In this document: positions 14,089 through 21,940 of the stretch, piece after piece
How the letters are laid out: every line of letters starts with the position of its first letter
Numbering within the stretch: the first letter of the stretch is position 1
NCBI GenBank assembly: GCA_050949415.1
Contig: JBMNFR010000009.1
Coordinates: 186,001-250,000, forward strand
Source of the DNA: JAAZKI01 sp012799905
Lineage (GTDB): Bacteria > Verrucomicrobiota > Lentisphaeria > Oligosphaerales > Oligosphaeraceae
DNA length: 64,000 nt
Direction: 5' to 3'
Translations under genes and position numbers: made by a program
Notes under the pieces: generated by a model
Seen by the model: only the letters and a program-made list of their open reading frames with translations
The model's database searches: none
Told to the model about the DNA's origin: nothing

Positions 14089-15414
14089 ATGAAATTGCGC
14101 GACTACCAGAAGAGTGGCCTTGAGCGCCTGCTGCGTCTTGGCGGCGACGCGCTTCTCGCCGACGAGCCCGGCCTGGGCAAGACGGCGGTGGCGCTGTCGT
14201 ACTGCCTGGCCCTGGACGCGGCCTCGGTGCTGGTCGTCTGCCCCGCGTCGCTGCGGCTGAACTGGCGGCGGGAGATGGCGCTTTGGTGGCCATCCGAGCC
14301 GATTCTCGGCGCCGAGGTCGTGAGCTACGAGGGGCTGGTCAAGGCCGCGAGGGCCGGCTTGCCGCCGTTCGCCGTCGCCATCTTCGACGAGGCGCACTAC
14401 CTCAAGAACCCGTCCACCCGGCGCACGAAGGCCGCCCTGTCGGTGCGGGCCGGCCGCCGGCTGTTCCTGACCGGCACGCCGATGGTCAACCGGCCGATGG
14501 ACCTGTGGCCGCTTTTGAAGGCCATGGGCTGCCGGATCAGCCGGGTCGAGTTCGGCAAGCGCTACTGCGCCGGGGTCCTCAAGCCGGTCAGCTTCCGGCG
14601 CGGGCGCCCGGTGCGCTGGGCGTGGGACTTCCGCGGCGCCAGCCACCTCGAGGAATTGGCCGAGGGCCTGTCGCGGCGCTGGATGGTGCGTCGCCTGAAG
14701 GCCGACGTCCTCTCCGAGCTGCCTCCCAAGAGCCGGACGGTCGTGGAGCTGCCCGCCTCCGGGCCCGCCGAGCCGGGCGAGGTGCGCGACCTGGCGCTCC
14801 GCGTCATCCGGAGCTGGGACGAGTACGGCGCCGACGCCGCGGACGCCGCCATCGGGCTGATGCCCCGCGAGATCGCGGTGCTCACCGCGGCCCGCCTCGA
14901 GGCCGGCCGCCGCAAGCTGCCCCAGGTCATCAACCACCTGCGCGGCAGCCTGCTTGAGGAGGAGGACAAGGTCGTCGTCTTCGCCTGGCACCGCGAGATT
15001 ATCGAGCAGCTCGCCCGCGAGTTCCGAGACGTCGGCGCGGTGGCGCTCCACGGCGGCATGTCGGACGCCGCCAAGGACGCCGCCGTCCGCGCCTTCCAGG
15101 AGGGCACCTCCCGGCTGTTCGTCGGGCAGATACTCGCCGCCGGCACCGGCCTGACGCTGACGGCCGCCTCCACGGTCGTCTTCGCCGAGATCGACTGGGT
15201 GCCCGGCAACATGGCCCAGGCCGAGGACCGCTGCCACCGCATCGGCCAGGGCTCGCCCGTCCGCGTCATCGTCATGGCGCTGGAGGGCAGCGCCGATTTG
15301 CTTCTTGCCAACGCCCTGGTGGCGAAGGCCGACACGATCAACCGCGCCGTGCGCCCGTCGGAAGGTCCGGCGGCAGCGCTCGCCGCACAAATAGGAGAAA
15401 TCCACCATGACTGA
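14089..15414 (+). CDS. SNF2-family helicase-like ATPase
   Basis: The 441-residue protein has all SNF2 landmarks: Q-motif-like LRDYQKSGLERLL at the start, Walker A DEPGLGKT (25-32), DEAH at about 101-104, LFLTGTPMVNRP, and C-terminal RLFVGQILAAGTGLTLT with the arginine finger region RCHRIGQGSPVRV. The short form resembles SMARCAL1-like and phage SNF2 proteins that move DNA or rewind strands. It would act with the phage polymerase and recombination proteins that follow. It overlaps the next gene by 8 bp. Confidence 0.88.
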   Translation: MKLRDYQKSGLERLLRLGGDALLADEPGLGKTAVALSYCLALDAASVLVVCPASLRLNWRREMALWWPSEPILGAEVVSYEGLVKAARAGLPPFAVAIFDEAHYLKNPSTRRTKAALSVRAGRRLFLTGTPMVNRPMDLWPLLKAMGCRISRVEFGKRYCAGVLKPVSFRRGRPVRWAWDFRGASHLEELAEGLSRRWMVRRLKADVLSELPPKSRTVVELPASGPAEPGEVRDLALRVIRSWDEYGADAADAAIGLMPREIAVLTAARLEAGRRKLPQVINHLRGSLLEEEDKVVVFAWHREIIEQLAREFRDVGAVALHGGMSDAAKDAAVRAFQEGTSRLFVGQILAAGTGLTLTAASTVVFAEIDWVPGNMAQAEDRCHRIGQGSPVRVIVMALEGSADLLLANALVAKADTINRAVRPSEGPAAALAAQIGEIHHD

Positions 15415-15883
15415 ATCCATCGCCCTGAATGTCGAAATCCGCGAGGAGCTGCGCTGCATCAGGCAGGTGCTCGCGCGGATGCTGGACGTCCTCGACGGCC
15501 CGCCCCTCGCCGAGCCGGAGGGGACGCCCGCCCCCGCCGCGCCGGTCGCGCCCAAGGCGCCGCCTGCGCCAATCGCCCCTGCCCCTGCGGCTCCGGCTGC
15601 CCCGGCGGCTCCGGCTGCCCCGGCGGCTCCGGCGGCTCCTGCCCCTGCGGCTCCGGCTGCCCCTGCGGCTCCGGCTGCCCTCGATGACGCCGCCTGCCGT
15701 TCCGAAATCGCCCGGATGGTCGGCGGGCCGACGCTGACCGCCAGGCAGAAGGAAGTCATGCTGGCGGTGTTCGCCCGCTACGGCGCCCGCTATCTCCGGG
15801 AAGTCCCCCAGGACAGGCGCGCCGAAATGCTGACCCACCTCGAGGCCGAACTGGCGGAAAGGGGGGCTGACGATGCGTTCTGA
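15407..15883 (+). CDS. phage protein with Pro-Ala repeat linker
   Basis: The 158-residue protein has a helical N-terminus (LNVEIREELRCIRQVLARML), a 50-residue Pro-Ala linker (about 42-92) and a compact helical C-terminal domain (LTARQKEVMLAVFARYGARY). The linker is encoded by near-repeated GGCTCCGGCTGCCCC units (about 15575-15680), so its length may vary. It overlaps both neighbours (8 and 11 bp). It may bridge two partners in the replication module; no family is recognised. Confidence 0.62.
   Translation: MTESIALNVEIREELRCIRQVLARMLDVLDGPPLAEPEGTPAPAAPVAPKAPPAPIAPAPAAPAAPAAPAAPAAPAAPAPAAPAAPAAPAALDDAACRSEIARMVGGPTLTARQKEVMLAVFARYGARYLREVPQDRRAEMLTHLEAELAERGADDAF
15575..15680 (+). repeat. coding Pro-Ala minisatellite
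   Basis: Imperfect tandem units built from GCTCCGGCTGCCCCGGCG encode the Pro-Ala linker of the gene at 15407. Changes in copy number by multiples of 3 bases would stay in frame. Confidence 0.7.
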
Positions 15884-17102
15884 AGCCGAAGCCACCGCCC
15901 CCGCGGCCCAGGCCGCGCACTCCAGCATCGGCGCATCGAGCGCGCATCGCTGGATGAACTGCCCCGCGTCGCCCCGCCTCTGCGAGGGCCGGCGCTCCGA
16001 CCCGAGCGAATTCGCCGTCCTGGGGACGGCCGCGCACGCCCTCGCAGAGAAGTGCCTGCTGGAGGGCGTAGACCCCTGCCTCTTCATCGGCGAGTCCATC
16101 CTGCACGAGGCCGGCGAGACCGAGGTCACCGGCGAGATGGCGGACGGCGTGTCCGCCTACGTCGAGAAGGTGCAGGCCGACCTGGCGGAGCACGGCGGCC
16201 TGCTCGTCGTCGAGCAGCCCTTCGACCTGGGCTGGCTCCATCCCGGCATGTACGGCCGCAACGACGCCGCAATCCTGCCGGACACGCCCTGCGGCGTTCT
16301 GCGCATCTATGACTACAAGAACGGCGTCAAGCCCGTCAAGGCGGAGGGCAACGCCCAGTGCATGTACTACGCCCTGGGCGCGCTCGGCGCCGACAACCCG
16401 ACCGGCGCCGAGTCCGTCGTCATCACCATCGTGCAGCCCAACAGTCACTTCAAGCAGGCGGCGGTGGACTCCTGGGAGGTCGCGGTGGAGGAGCTCTACC
16501 GCTGGGGCCGCGAGGTGTTGCTGCCGGCGGCGAAGCGCACCGAGGAGCCGGACGCGCCCTGCGCGGCGGGCGAGTGGTGCTGCTTCTGCGACGCCCTCGC
16601 CGTCTGCCCCCTGAAGCAGGACTTGGCGCTCGGCAAGCTCGAGGAACCCCAGGACGGCTGCTTCACGCTCCCCGCCGTCCAGGCCCTGCGCCCCGCCGAC
16701 GTCGGCTTCCTGTCCGGATTCTTCAACTCGCCGGACTTCGACGCGTGGCGCAAGGCGCTCGCCGCCGAGGAGCTAGACCTCCTTTCCCGCGGCGTCGAAA
16801 TCCCCGGGCGCAAGCTCGTCGAGCAGCGCGCGTGGGGCAACCGCAAGTGGGGGGACGAGGCGGCCGTCGAGAGGGAATTCGCCGAACTCGGCGACGACCT
16901 CTGGACGCGGAAGCTCCAGAGCCCCGCCCAGGTCGAGAAGATGCTCACCTCCCGCAAGGTCCCCAAGAAGGTGCGCGAGGAGCGCCTGGCGCCGCTGGTG
17001 GTGCGCGAGGAACGCGTCACCCTCGCCGCCGCCTACTCCGACGACCCGCGCGCCGGCCAGAAGGCCATCGAGGAGCAGCACCTGAAGATGCTGCTTGAAT
17101 GA
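15873..17102 (+). CDS. DUF2800 phage nuclease (PD-(D/E)XK, RecB-like)
   Basis: The 409-residue protein starts with the DUF2800 pattern SSAHRWMNCPASPRLCEG and LGTAAHALAEKCL, then has a nuclease core around MYGRNDAAIL and IYDYKNG (D and K of PD-(D/E)XK). A four-Cys cluster, CAAGEWCCFCDALAVCPLK, is like those holding an iron-sulfur cluster in AddB/Cas4-type exonucleases. In many phages DUF2800 sits next to DUF2815 and PolA, as it does here, and is thought to be a recombination exonuclease. The start at 15873 follows GGAAAGGGGGGC. Confidence 0.85.
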   Translation: MRSEAEATAPAAQAAHSSIGASSAHRWMNCPASPRLCEGRRSDPSEFAVLGTAAHALAEKCLLEGVDPCLFIGESILHEAGETEVTGEMADGVSAYVEKVQADLAEHGGLLVVEQPFDLGWLHPGMYGRNDAAILPDTPCGVLRIYDYKNGVKPVKAEGNAQCMYYALGALGADNPTGAESVVITIVQPNSHFKQAAVDSWEVAVEELYRWGREVLLPAAKRTEEPDAPCAAGEWCCFCDALAVCPLKQDLALGKLEEPQDGCFTLPAVQALRPADVGFLSGFFNSPDFDAWRKALAAEELDLLSRGVEIPGRKLVEQRAWGNRKWGDEAAVEREFAELGDDLWTRKLQSPAQVEKMLTSRKVPKKVREERLAPLVVREERVTLAAAYSDDPRAGQKAIEEQHLKMLLE

Positions 17103-17139
17103 GCCCCGAAGCCAACCCCATATATGAAGGAACGCAATT

Positions 17140-17769
17140 ATGGCCAAGAGAAACTACTATGACGTCAAGACGCCGGAGTTCCGGCTGTCGTATCCGCACC
17201 TGTTCGAGCCCTACAAGTTCGAGGACGAGACCCAGGGCTCCTATTCGCTGGTGATGATGTTCGAGCGGACCGCCGACCTGAAGCCGCTCAAGGACGCCTG
17301 CCGCAAGGCCATCGCCGACTACTGGCCCAAGGGCGCGCCCGGCAACGTCCGGTCGCCCTTCTGCGACGGCAACGAGAAGGTCGCCTCCTGGGGCGAGAGC
17401 TTCCGGGACACGATCTTCGTCCGCGCCAAGACCCTGCGGCGTCCGCCGGTGGTGGACGCGCGCGGCATGCCCGTCGAGGACCCGGAGCTGGCCTACCCGG
17501 GCTGCTACTGCCGCGCCGTGGTGACGCCCATCGTGTACGACAAGGCCGGCAACCGCGGCGTCCGCATCCAGCTCGCGGCCGTGCAGATACTGCGCGACGG
17601 CGAGCGCCTGGACGGGGACGGCGGCGCGCGCGCCCTGGAGATGCTCGGCGTCGACGTCGCGGCCGGCGCCCCCGACCTGTCCTTCGACCCCGACGACCTG
17701 GGCGGCTTCCCGCCCGCTCCCGCCCCCGCGCCGGCGCCGGCCGGCTACACCAGCCTGGACGACATCTGA
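17140..17769 (+). CDS. DUF2815 single-stranded DNA-binding-like protein
   Basis: The 209-residue protein (MAKRNYYDVKTPEFRLSYPH) matches DUF2815, an OB-fold group that fills the place of the ssDNA-binding/annealing partner in PolA-type phage modules. Conserved-looking blocks are SYSLVMMFERTADLKPLK, SPFCDGNEK and YPGCYCRAVV. A Pro-Ala linker leads to a short acidic tail ending TSLDDI, as in SSB-like proteins where the tip docks partners. It follows a GAAGGAA site and ends in a 1-bp overlap (TGATG) with the polymerase gene. Confidence 0.84.
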   Translation: MAKRNYYDVKTPEFRLSYPHLFEPYKFEDETQGSYSLVMMFERTADLKPLKDACRKAIADYWPKGAPGNVRSPFCDGNEKVASWGESFRDTIFVRAKTLRRPPVVDARGMPVEDPELAYPGCYCRAVVTPIVYDKAGNRGVRIQLAAVQILRDGERLDGDGGARALEMLGVDVAAGAPDLSFDPDDLGGFPPAPAPAPAPAGYTSLDDI

Positions 17770-19799
17770 TGACCGCAATCCTGACCATCGACTTCGAGAC
17801 CCGCAGCGCCGACGACCTCAAGTCCGCCGGCGTCCACCACTACGCCGCCGACCCAAGCACGGACGTGCTCTGCCTGGCGCTCAAGCCGCGCGGCGAAGAG
17901 CCGGTGGCCTGGCTGCCGGACGAGCGCCTGACCCCGGAGGTGCGCTTCGCCGCCGCGGCGGGCGGGCTGCCGCTGGTCGGCACGGAGGCCATGCTGGCGA
18001 TGGTCGGGGCTGCCGACGTCATCGAGGCGCACAACGCCGGCTTCGAGCTGGAAATCTGGCGCCGGCTGATGTCGGCCCGGCGGGGCTTCCCGCCGCTGCC
18101 GCCCCGGAAGCTCCGCTGCACGGCGGCGCGGGCGGTGGTGGCGGGCTTCCCGCGGCCGCTGGACCAGGCCGGCGCCATCCTCCTGGCCGACGAGTGGAAG
18201 GACGACCAGGGCACGCGCCTGATGCGCAAGATGTGCCGGCCGCGCAAGCCCAGGCGCGGCGAGGACCCGGCGGGCGTCTACTGGCACGAGGACCCCGCCG
18301 ACCTGGTGCGGCTGGCGGAGTACTGCCGCCAGGACACCCGCGCCCAGGAGGCCCTGTCCCGCGCCCTGCCGGAGCTGCCGGCGTCGGAGCTGGCGCTGTT
18401 CCAGTTCGACCTGGCGGTCAACGGCCGCGGCATCGCCGTGGACCTGGCCGCCGTGGACGCCATCTCCGCCGCCGTCGAGGAGGCCGCCGGGCACCTGACC
18501 GCCGAGTTCCAGGACCTGACCGGCCTGGACTCGCCGACGCAGCGCGACGCCACCCTGGGACTCCTGCAGGAAATGGGCGTGCCCATCTCCGGCCTGACCG
18601 CGCGCGACGTCGACGAGGCGCTTGGCGACGAGGACGCGGGACTCCTGGGCGGCGCGGCGCCGGGCGTCGACCCCCGGGCCGCCCGTGTGCTGGAGATACG
18701 GCGGAGCCTGTCCCGCTCCAGCCTGGCCAAGTACCAGGCCATGCGCCGGGCGGCCTGCCCGGACGGGCGGCTGCGCGGGCTGTTCATGTACTACGGCGCC
18801 GCCACCGGCCGCTGGGCCGGCCGCCTCGTGCAGCCCCAGAACTTCCCCCGGGGCGCCTTCGCCGACGTCGACGGGTGCATAGCGCTCTTCCTGGCCGGCG
18901 ACGCCGGGGCCGTGGAGATGCTCTACGGCGACCTGTTCGTGGCGGCGTCGAGCTGCCTGCGCGGCATGATCGTCCCCGCGCCCGGGCACGACTTCATCGC
19001 CGCCGACTACTCCGCCATCGAGGGCCGCGTCCTCGCGTGGCTGGCGGGCGAGGAGTCCGCCCTGGACGTGTACCGCGCCGGGCGCGACCCGTACAAGGTC
19101 GCCGCCGCCGCCATCCACCGCGTCGCCTACGACGACGTCAGCAGGGACCAGCGCCAGATCGGCAAGGTCGCCGAGCTCGCCTGCGGCTACCAGGGCGCCG
19201 TCGGTGCCTTCCAGGCCATGGGCAGCAGCTTCGGCCTGGAGCTGCCCGAGGACGAGGTCAGGGGGATTGTCCGGGGCTGGCGGGAGTCGCGGCCGAAGAC
19301 CGTCGGCTGGTGGCATGAGCTCGAGAATTGCGCGGTCGCGGCCCTGGAGCGCCCCGGCGACGAGTTCCGGGCCGGGCCGGTGTCCCTCTCGTGCATGGAC
19401 GGGGCGCTGCTGATCCGCCTGCCCTCCGGCCGCTGCCTCTACTACCGCAACCCGCGCCTGGAGGAGAAGGACGTGCCCTGGGGGCGGAAGATGTGCATCG
19501 CCCATGACGGTGTCGACTCCTACTCGCGCCGCTGGAAGACGCAGTACCTCTACGGCGGCCGGATCGCGGAGAACGTCACCCAGGCCGTCGCCCGCGACAT
19601 CCTTTGCCGCGGCATGCTCCGGGCGGAGGCGGCGGGCTACCCCATCGTCATGCACGTCCACGACGAGGCCGTCGCCGAGGTCCCGGAGGGCTTCGGGAGC
19701 GTCGAGGTGTTCGAGGAACTCCTGTGCGCCCCGATCCCCTGGGCGCGGGGGCTGCCCCTGAAGGCCGAGGGCTGGCGCGGCAAGCGCTATAGGAAATGA
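17769..19799 (+). CDS. polA-like: phage family A DNA polymerase
   Basis: This 676-residue polymerase starts with a 3'-5' exonuclease domain (MTAILTIDFETRS, with the DxE pair at 8 and 10) and ends in a Pol I palm/fingers domain: motif A DYSAIEGRVLAWLAGE near 411, motif B RQIGKVAELACGYQGAVGAF, and motif C VHDEAVAEV near 629. The DYSAIEGR and GYQG forms are those of the phage branch found with DUF2815 and DUF2800. It lacks a 5'-3' nuclease domain. It would replicate the phage genome with the prim-pol/helicase. The start overlaps the upstream stop by one base, so the two are coupled. Confidence 0.93.
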   Translation: MTAILTIDFETRSADDLKSAGVHHYAADPSTDVLCLALKPRGEEPVAWLPDERLTPEVRFAAAAGGLPLVGTEAMLAMVGAADVIEAHNAGFELEIWRRLMSARRGFPPLPPRKLRCTAARAVVAGFPRPLDQAGAILLADEWKDDQGTRLMRKMCRPRKPRRGEDPAGVYWHEDPADLVRLAEYCRQDTRAQEALSRALPELPASELALFQFDLAVNGRGIAVDLAAVDAISAAVEEAAGHLTAEFQDLTGLDSPTQRDATLGLLQEMGVPISGLTARDVDEALGDEDAGLLGGAAPGVDPRAARVLEIRRSLSRSSLAKYQAMRRAACPDGRLRGLFMYYGAATGRWAGRLVQPQNFPRGAFADVDGCIALFLAGDAGAVEMLYGDLFVAASSCLRGMIVPAPGHDFIAADYSAIEGRVLAWLAGEESALDVYRAGRDPYKVAAAAIHRVAYDDVSRDQRQIGKVAELACGYQGAVGAFQAMGSSFGLELPEDEVRGIVRGWRESRPKTVGWWHELENCAVAALERPGDEFRAGPVSLSCMDGALLIRLPSGRCLYYRNPRLEEKDVPWGRKMCIAHDGVDSYSRRWKTQYLYGGRIAENVTQAVARDILCRGMLRAEAAGYPIVMHVHDEAVAEVPEGFGSVEVFEELLCAPIPWARGLPLKAEGWRGKRYRK

Positions 19800-19814
19800 A
19801 AGGAGAAAGAAACC

Positions 19815-20312
19815 ATGACAGAATGCAGGCACCTTTACGAATTTGCGTACCGCTGCGGCCACTCCGGCTGGGAGCGTCTCGACCGGCGGCTGACCCGCGC
19901 CGAATACTACGGGCACGCCGCCGGCAAGTGCCCGGCCTGCCGGGCGGTGGACGAAGCGGCCGAGGCCGCGCGCCAGGCCGAATTGGCGGAGATGAGGAAA
20001 AAGCTGCTGCCGGAATCCCATGCGAAGACACCCGAGGCCCGATGGGCGGAACGCGCCCTGCCCTGTCCCAAGTGCAACAAGCTCCGGGCGCTGAGGGACA
20101 CGCCGGATGGGCCGATGTGCATCGATTGCGCAAGGGCGCACAGGCACATGGACGACAAGTATGGCTATTGCGACGCATGCGGCATTCGCAAAAAGCGCGT
20201 TGTGCGCTTCTCCCCCGTCAATGGCGGCATGATGGTTTGCCGCTACTGCTGGGAGGACGTGACCGGGACGCCGATGAGCTGGGCGGGAGCGATAGGAAAG
20301 AAGGCGCTATAA
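19815..20312 (+). CDS. phage zinc-ribbon protein
   Basis: A 165-residue protein with at least four Cys pairs: CRH...CGH near the N-terminus, CPAC, CPKC with CIDC, and CDAC with CRYC, spaced as successive zinc ribbons. A helical Ala/Glu segment (about 45-75) joins the first and second halves. Such proteins bind nucleic acid or polymerase subunits. The start follows AAAGGAG, 12 bp after the polymerase stop. Function unknown. Confidence 0.6.
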   Translation: MTECRHLYEFAYRCGHSGWERLDRRLTRAEYYGHAAGKCPACRAVDEAAEAARQAELAEMRKKLLPESHAKTPEARWAERALPCPKCNKLRALRDTPDGPMCIDCARAHRHMDDKYGYCDACGIRKKRVVRFSPVNGGMMVCRYCWEDVTGTPMSWAGAIGKKAL

Positions 20313-20328
20313 AGAAAGGAAAGAGGAC

Positions 20329-20697
20329 ATGCTAATCTATATCATCGGCTCTATCACCAATGACCCGGACTACCGGGAGAAGTTTGACAAGGCGGAGGAA
20401 ATGCTACGGGCGGAAAGCGCCTGCGACGTCATCAACCCGGCGCGGCGCAGTCCGGACTTGGAACCGCGGATTTACGCGGAGCTGTCCCACAGCGCAATAC
20501 TAAAGGCCGACGCGATTGCCCACCTCTGGACGACTTGCATGAGTTTCGGAGCGACGTTCGAATACCGGGTCGCAAAGGCCGCCGGGAAAGAAATCTACCA
20601 CATAACGCCCGAGTACAAGCTTATCTCTAAGAGGCAAATCGAGAGTGATCGGCGGGCCAGAGCCGCCCGCGAGGCGAAAGGAGAAGACGCGCCATGA
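20329..20697 (+). CDS. DUF4406 nucleoside deoxyribosyltransferase-like protein
   Basis: The 122-residue Rossmann-like protein starts MLIYIIGSITNDPDYREKFD and continues VINPARRSPDLEPR, SAILKADAIAHLWTTCMSFG and ATFEYRVAKAAGKEIY, the DUF4406 pattern (GPITG-type glycine loop, DAI, GA-x-x-E-Y). These relatives of nucleoside 2-deoxyribosyltransferases act on nucleotides or nucleosides and are common in phages. The Glu in the TFEYRVA segment corresponds to the usual catalytic or binding Glu. The short basic tail is unusual. It overlaps the next gene by 4 bp (ATGA). Confidence 0.75.
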   Translation: MLIYIIGSITNDPDYREKFDKAEEMLRAESACDVINPARRSPDLEPRIYAELSHSAILKADAIAHLWTTCMSFGATFEYRVAKAAGKEIYHITPEYKLISKRQIESDRRARAAREAKGEDAP

Positions 20698-21023
20698 GCG
20701 AGCCGCTGAAGCTCAAGGCGGCGCAGGCCGAGGCGCGCATGGCCATCGAGCGGATGCGGGCCGGCAAGGACGGCAACCCCGTCAAGCCCGCCAAGCCCAG
20801 GCCTACCAAGCCCAAGCCCAGAGCCGTCTCCAAGCTGGACGTCCTGTGCGCCCTCGCCCGCGACCCGTCCGCCGGCAGGAGCATCTTCGCCGCCACGCCG
20901 TCGCGCATCCTCGCCGAGCTTGCCTACGACGGCATGATCACCTTAAACCCGAACCCCGCGGCGGCAATCACTGCCAAGGGCCGGATGGCCATCGAGAAAG
21001 CCGAAAGGAGGGCATCCCCATGA
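20694..21023 (+). CDS. small basic phage protein, possible winged helix
   Basis: A 109-residue protein with a Lys/Pro-rich stretch (KPAKPRPTKPKPR, about 32-44) and a C-terminal helical domain LDVLCALARDPSAGRSIF and AELAYDGMITLNPN that could be a winged HTH. It is coupled by 4-bp overlaps to genes on both sides, so it is likely co-expressed with the excisionase-like protein. No family is recognised. Confidence 0.52.
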   Translation: MSEPLKLKAAQAEARMAIERMRAGKDGNPVKPAKPRPTKPKPRAVSKLDVLCALARDPSAGRSIFAATPSRILAELAYDGMITLNPNPAAAITAKGRMAIEKAERRASP

Positions 21024-21280
21024 GAAAAGAGACCTTCAATACCCTGCGCCGGATGGTCGAGGACGATCCCTTGACCGAGTCCCAGATCAGGATCATCACC
21101 GGCGACGCCACCCGCATTCTGGTGGACTGCGCGACCGCGGCCGAGATGCTCGGCGTCACCCCGGCGACCATGCGCCGCCTGCCGGTTCCGCGCGTCAAGA
21201 CCAATTCCCGCCGCGTGCAGTTCCGGCTCTGCGACATCCACGCCTACATGGACAACTGCTACACCGCCGCGCCGGATTGA
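21020..21280 (+). CDS. excisionase-like HTH protein
   Basis: The ATG at 21020 follows AAAGGAGGG and gives 86 residues. The second half (DCATAAEMLGVTPATMRRLP, then VQFRLCDIHAYMDNC) is the MerR/excisionase winged-helix pattern: an HTH that reads the site, and a short wing before a final helix. It is the last phage gene before the motif array and tRNA-Val, exactly where an excision factor would be encoded. It probably bends DNA to direct integrase. No integrase gene lies in the window; it must be elsewhere in the prophage. Confidence 0.68.
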   Translation: MRKETFNTLRRMVEDDPLTESQIRIITGDATRILVDCATAAEMLGVTPATMRRLPVPRVKTNSRRVQFRLCDIHAYMDNCYTAAPD

Positions 21281-21307
21281 CCGCCTCTTTGCGCCCCGGC
21301 CGCCCGG

Positions 21308-21479
21308 ACTTGTACCAAATTCGCGCTGGACTTGTACCAGGTGCGCGAAAGCCGTCCAAAACTTGTACCAGAAAGCCCCCTTTCCGGAGACCTCCGGAGG
21401 GGGCTTTTTCGTGGCTAAACTTGTACCAAACTTGTACTAGTACAAGTCTCTTTTTCCCTGGTACAAGTTTTGTACAAGT
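21308..21479. repeat. array of eight ACTTGTACCA motifs (arm-site candidate)
   Basis: Forward copies at 21308, 21330, 21361, 21419 and 21430 (the last ACTTGTACTA). Reverse copies at 21438 (TAGTACAAGT), 21459 (TGGTACAAGT) and 21470 (TTGTACAAGT). The copies at 21430 and 21438 overlap to give the 18-bp palindrome ACTTGTACTAGTACAAGT. The array lies between the excisionase-like gene and the tRNA, as expected of integrase arm-type or Xis sites. A replication-iteron role is the alternative. Confidence 0.7.
21372..21409 (+). terminator. intrinsic terminator of the rightward phage operon
   Basis: AGCCCCC (21374-21380) pairs with GGGGGCT (about 21399-21405), with an inner CCGGAG/TCCGG stem and then TTTTTC. 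It follows the excisionase-like gene and sits inside the motif array. Confidence 0.75.
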
Positions 21480-21520
21480 TTTTACGCTTTTCGGGGTGTA
21501 TTTTGAGAGTCTTATAAAAC

Positions 21521-21556
21521 AAAAAAACGGCCTTTTTGACCTCAAAAGCCGTTTTT
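21521..21556. terminator. bidirectional terminator between phage end and tRNA
   Basis: A-rich tract, ACGGC stem, loop, GCCGT and T tract: the palindrome has A runs on the left and T runs on the right, so it can end transcription from both sides, including the minus-strand tRNA. Confidence 0.7.
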
Positions 21557-21582
21557 CCTGTCTGCTTGGAAACCTGTTTTCG

Positions 21583-21659
21583 TGGTGCGCGCAACAGGAT
21601 TCGAACCTGTGACCTCTACCGTGTGAAGATAGCGTTCTAACCAACTGAACTATGCGCGC
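21583..21659 (-). tRNA. tRNA-Val (anticodon CAC)
   Basis: The reverse strand folds as GCGCGCA acceptor, GTTC/GAAC D stem, CTATC/GGTAG anticodon stem with loop TTCACAC (anticodon CAC), and ACAGG-TTCGAAT-CCTGT T arm. The discriminator A and an encoded CCA complete it. It is intact although the prophage ends beside its 3' end, so the phage sequence must restore that end. The 3' half is the likely attachment core. Confidence 0.95.
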
Positions 21660-21678
21660 TCGCAGATAACAAGTTCTT

Positions 21679-21706
21679 ATTTTACCCATGATTCAGCTTT
21701 TTGCAA
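21679..21706 (-). promoter_or_regulatory. tRNA promoter
   Basis: Minus strand TTGCAA (21701-21706), 16-bp spacer, TAAAAT (21679-21684), about 20 bases before the mature tRNA 5' end. Confidence 0.6.
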
Positions 21707-21940
21707 GTCGATACGCCACGAAAAAACAACGTCAGCAGGAAAAGCCATCGGAAAAACACCGTTTCGCAAACCGCAGCCATGTCAAAACCGAAGTCGAGCC
21801 ACCTACGCCTGTCACCCCGGCAAGCCTAACTCTCGGAACTGACTCTCTGCTTTTTTCATCGCGCAGACTTTGCAATTTCAAGTTCTAGGTAGTAAAATAT
21901 ATCAAGCCAAGCCAAAGTGTAACGCTCCCCATGGCTGCCT

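Noticed and set aside
13378..15759. Minus-strand frame of 793 codons
   Set aside because: Antisense to Tad2 and SNF2 genes; repeated Ala/Gly stretches come from the Pro-Ala repeat DNA.
17745..20147. Minus-strand frame of 800 codons
   Set aside because: Antisense to PolA; no domain logic.
21688..21888. 66-codon plus-strand frame after the tRNA
   Set aside because: No ribosome site, biased composition and overlap with the tRNA promoter.
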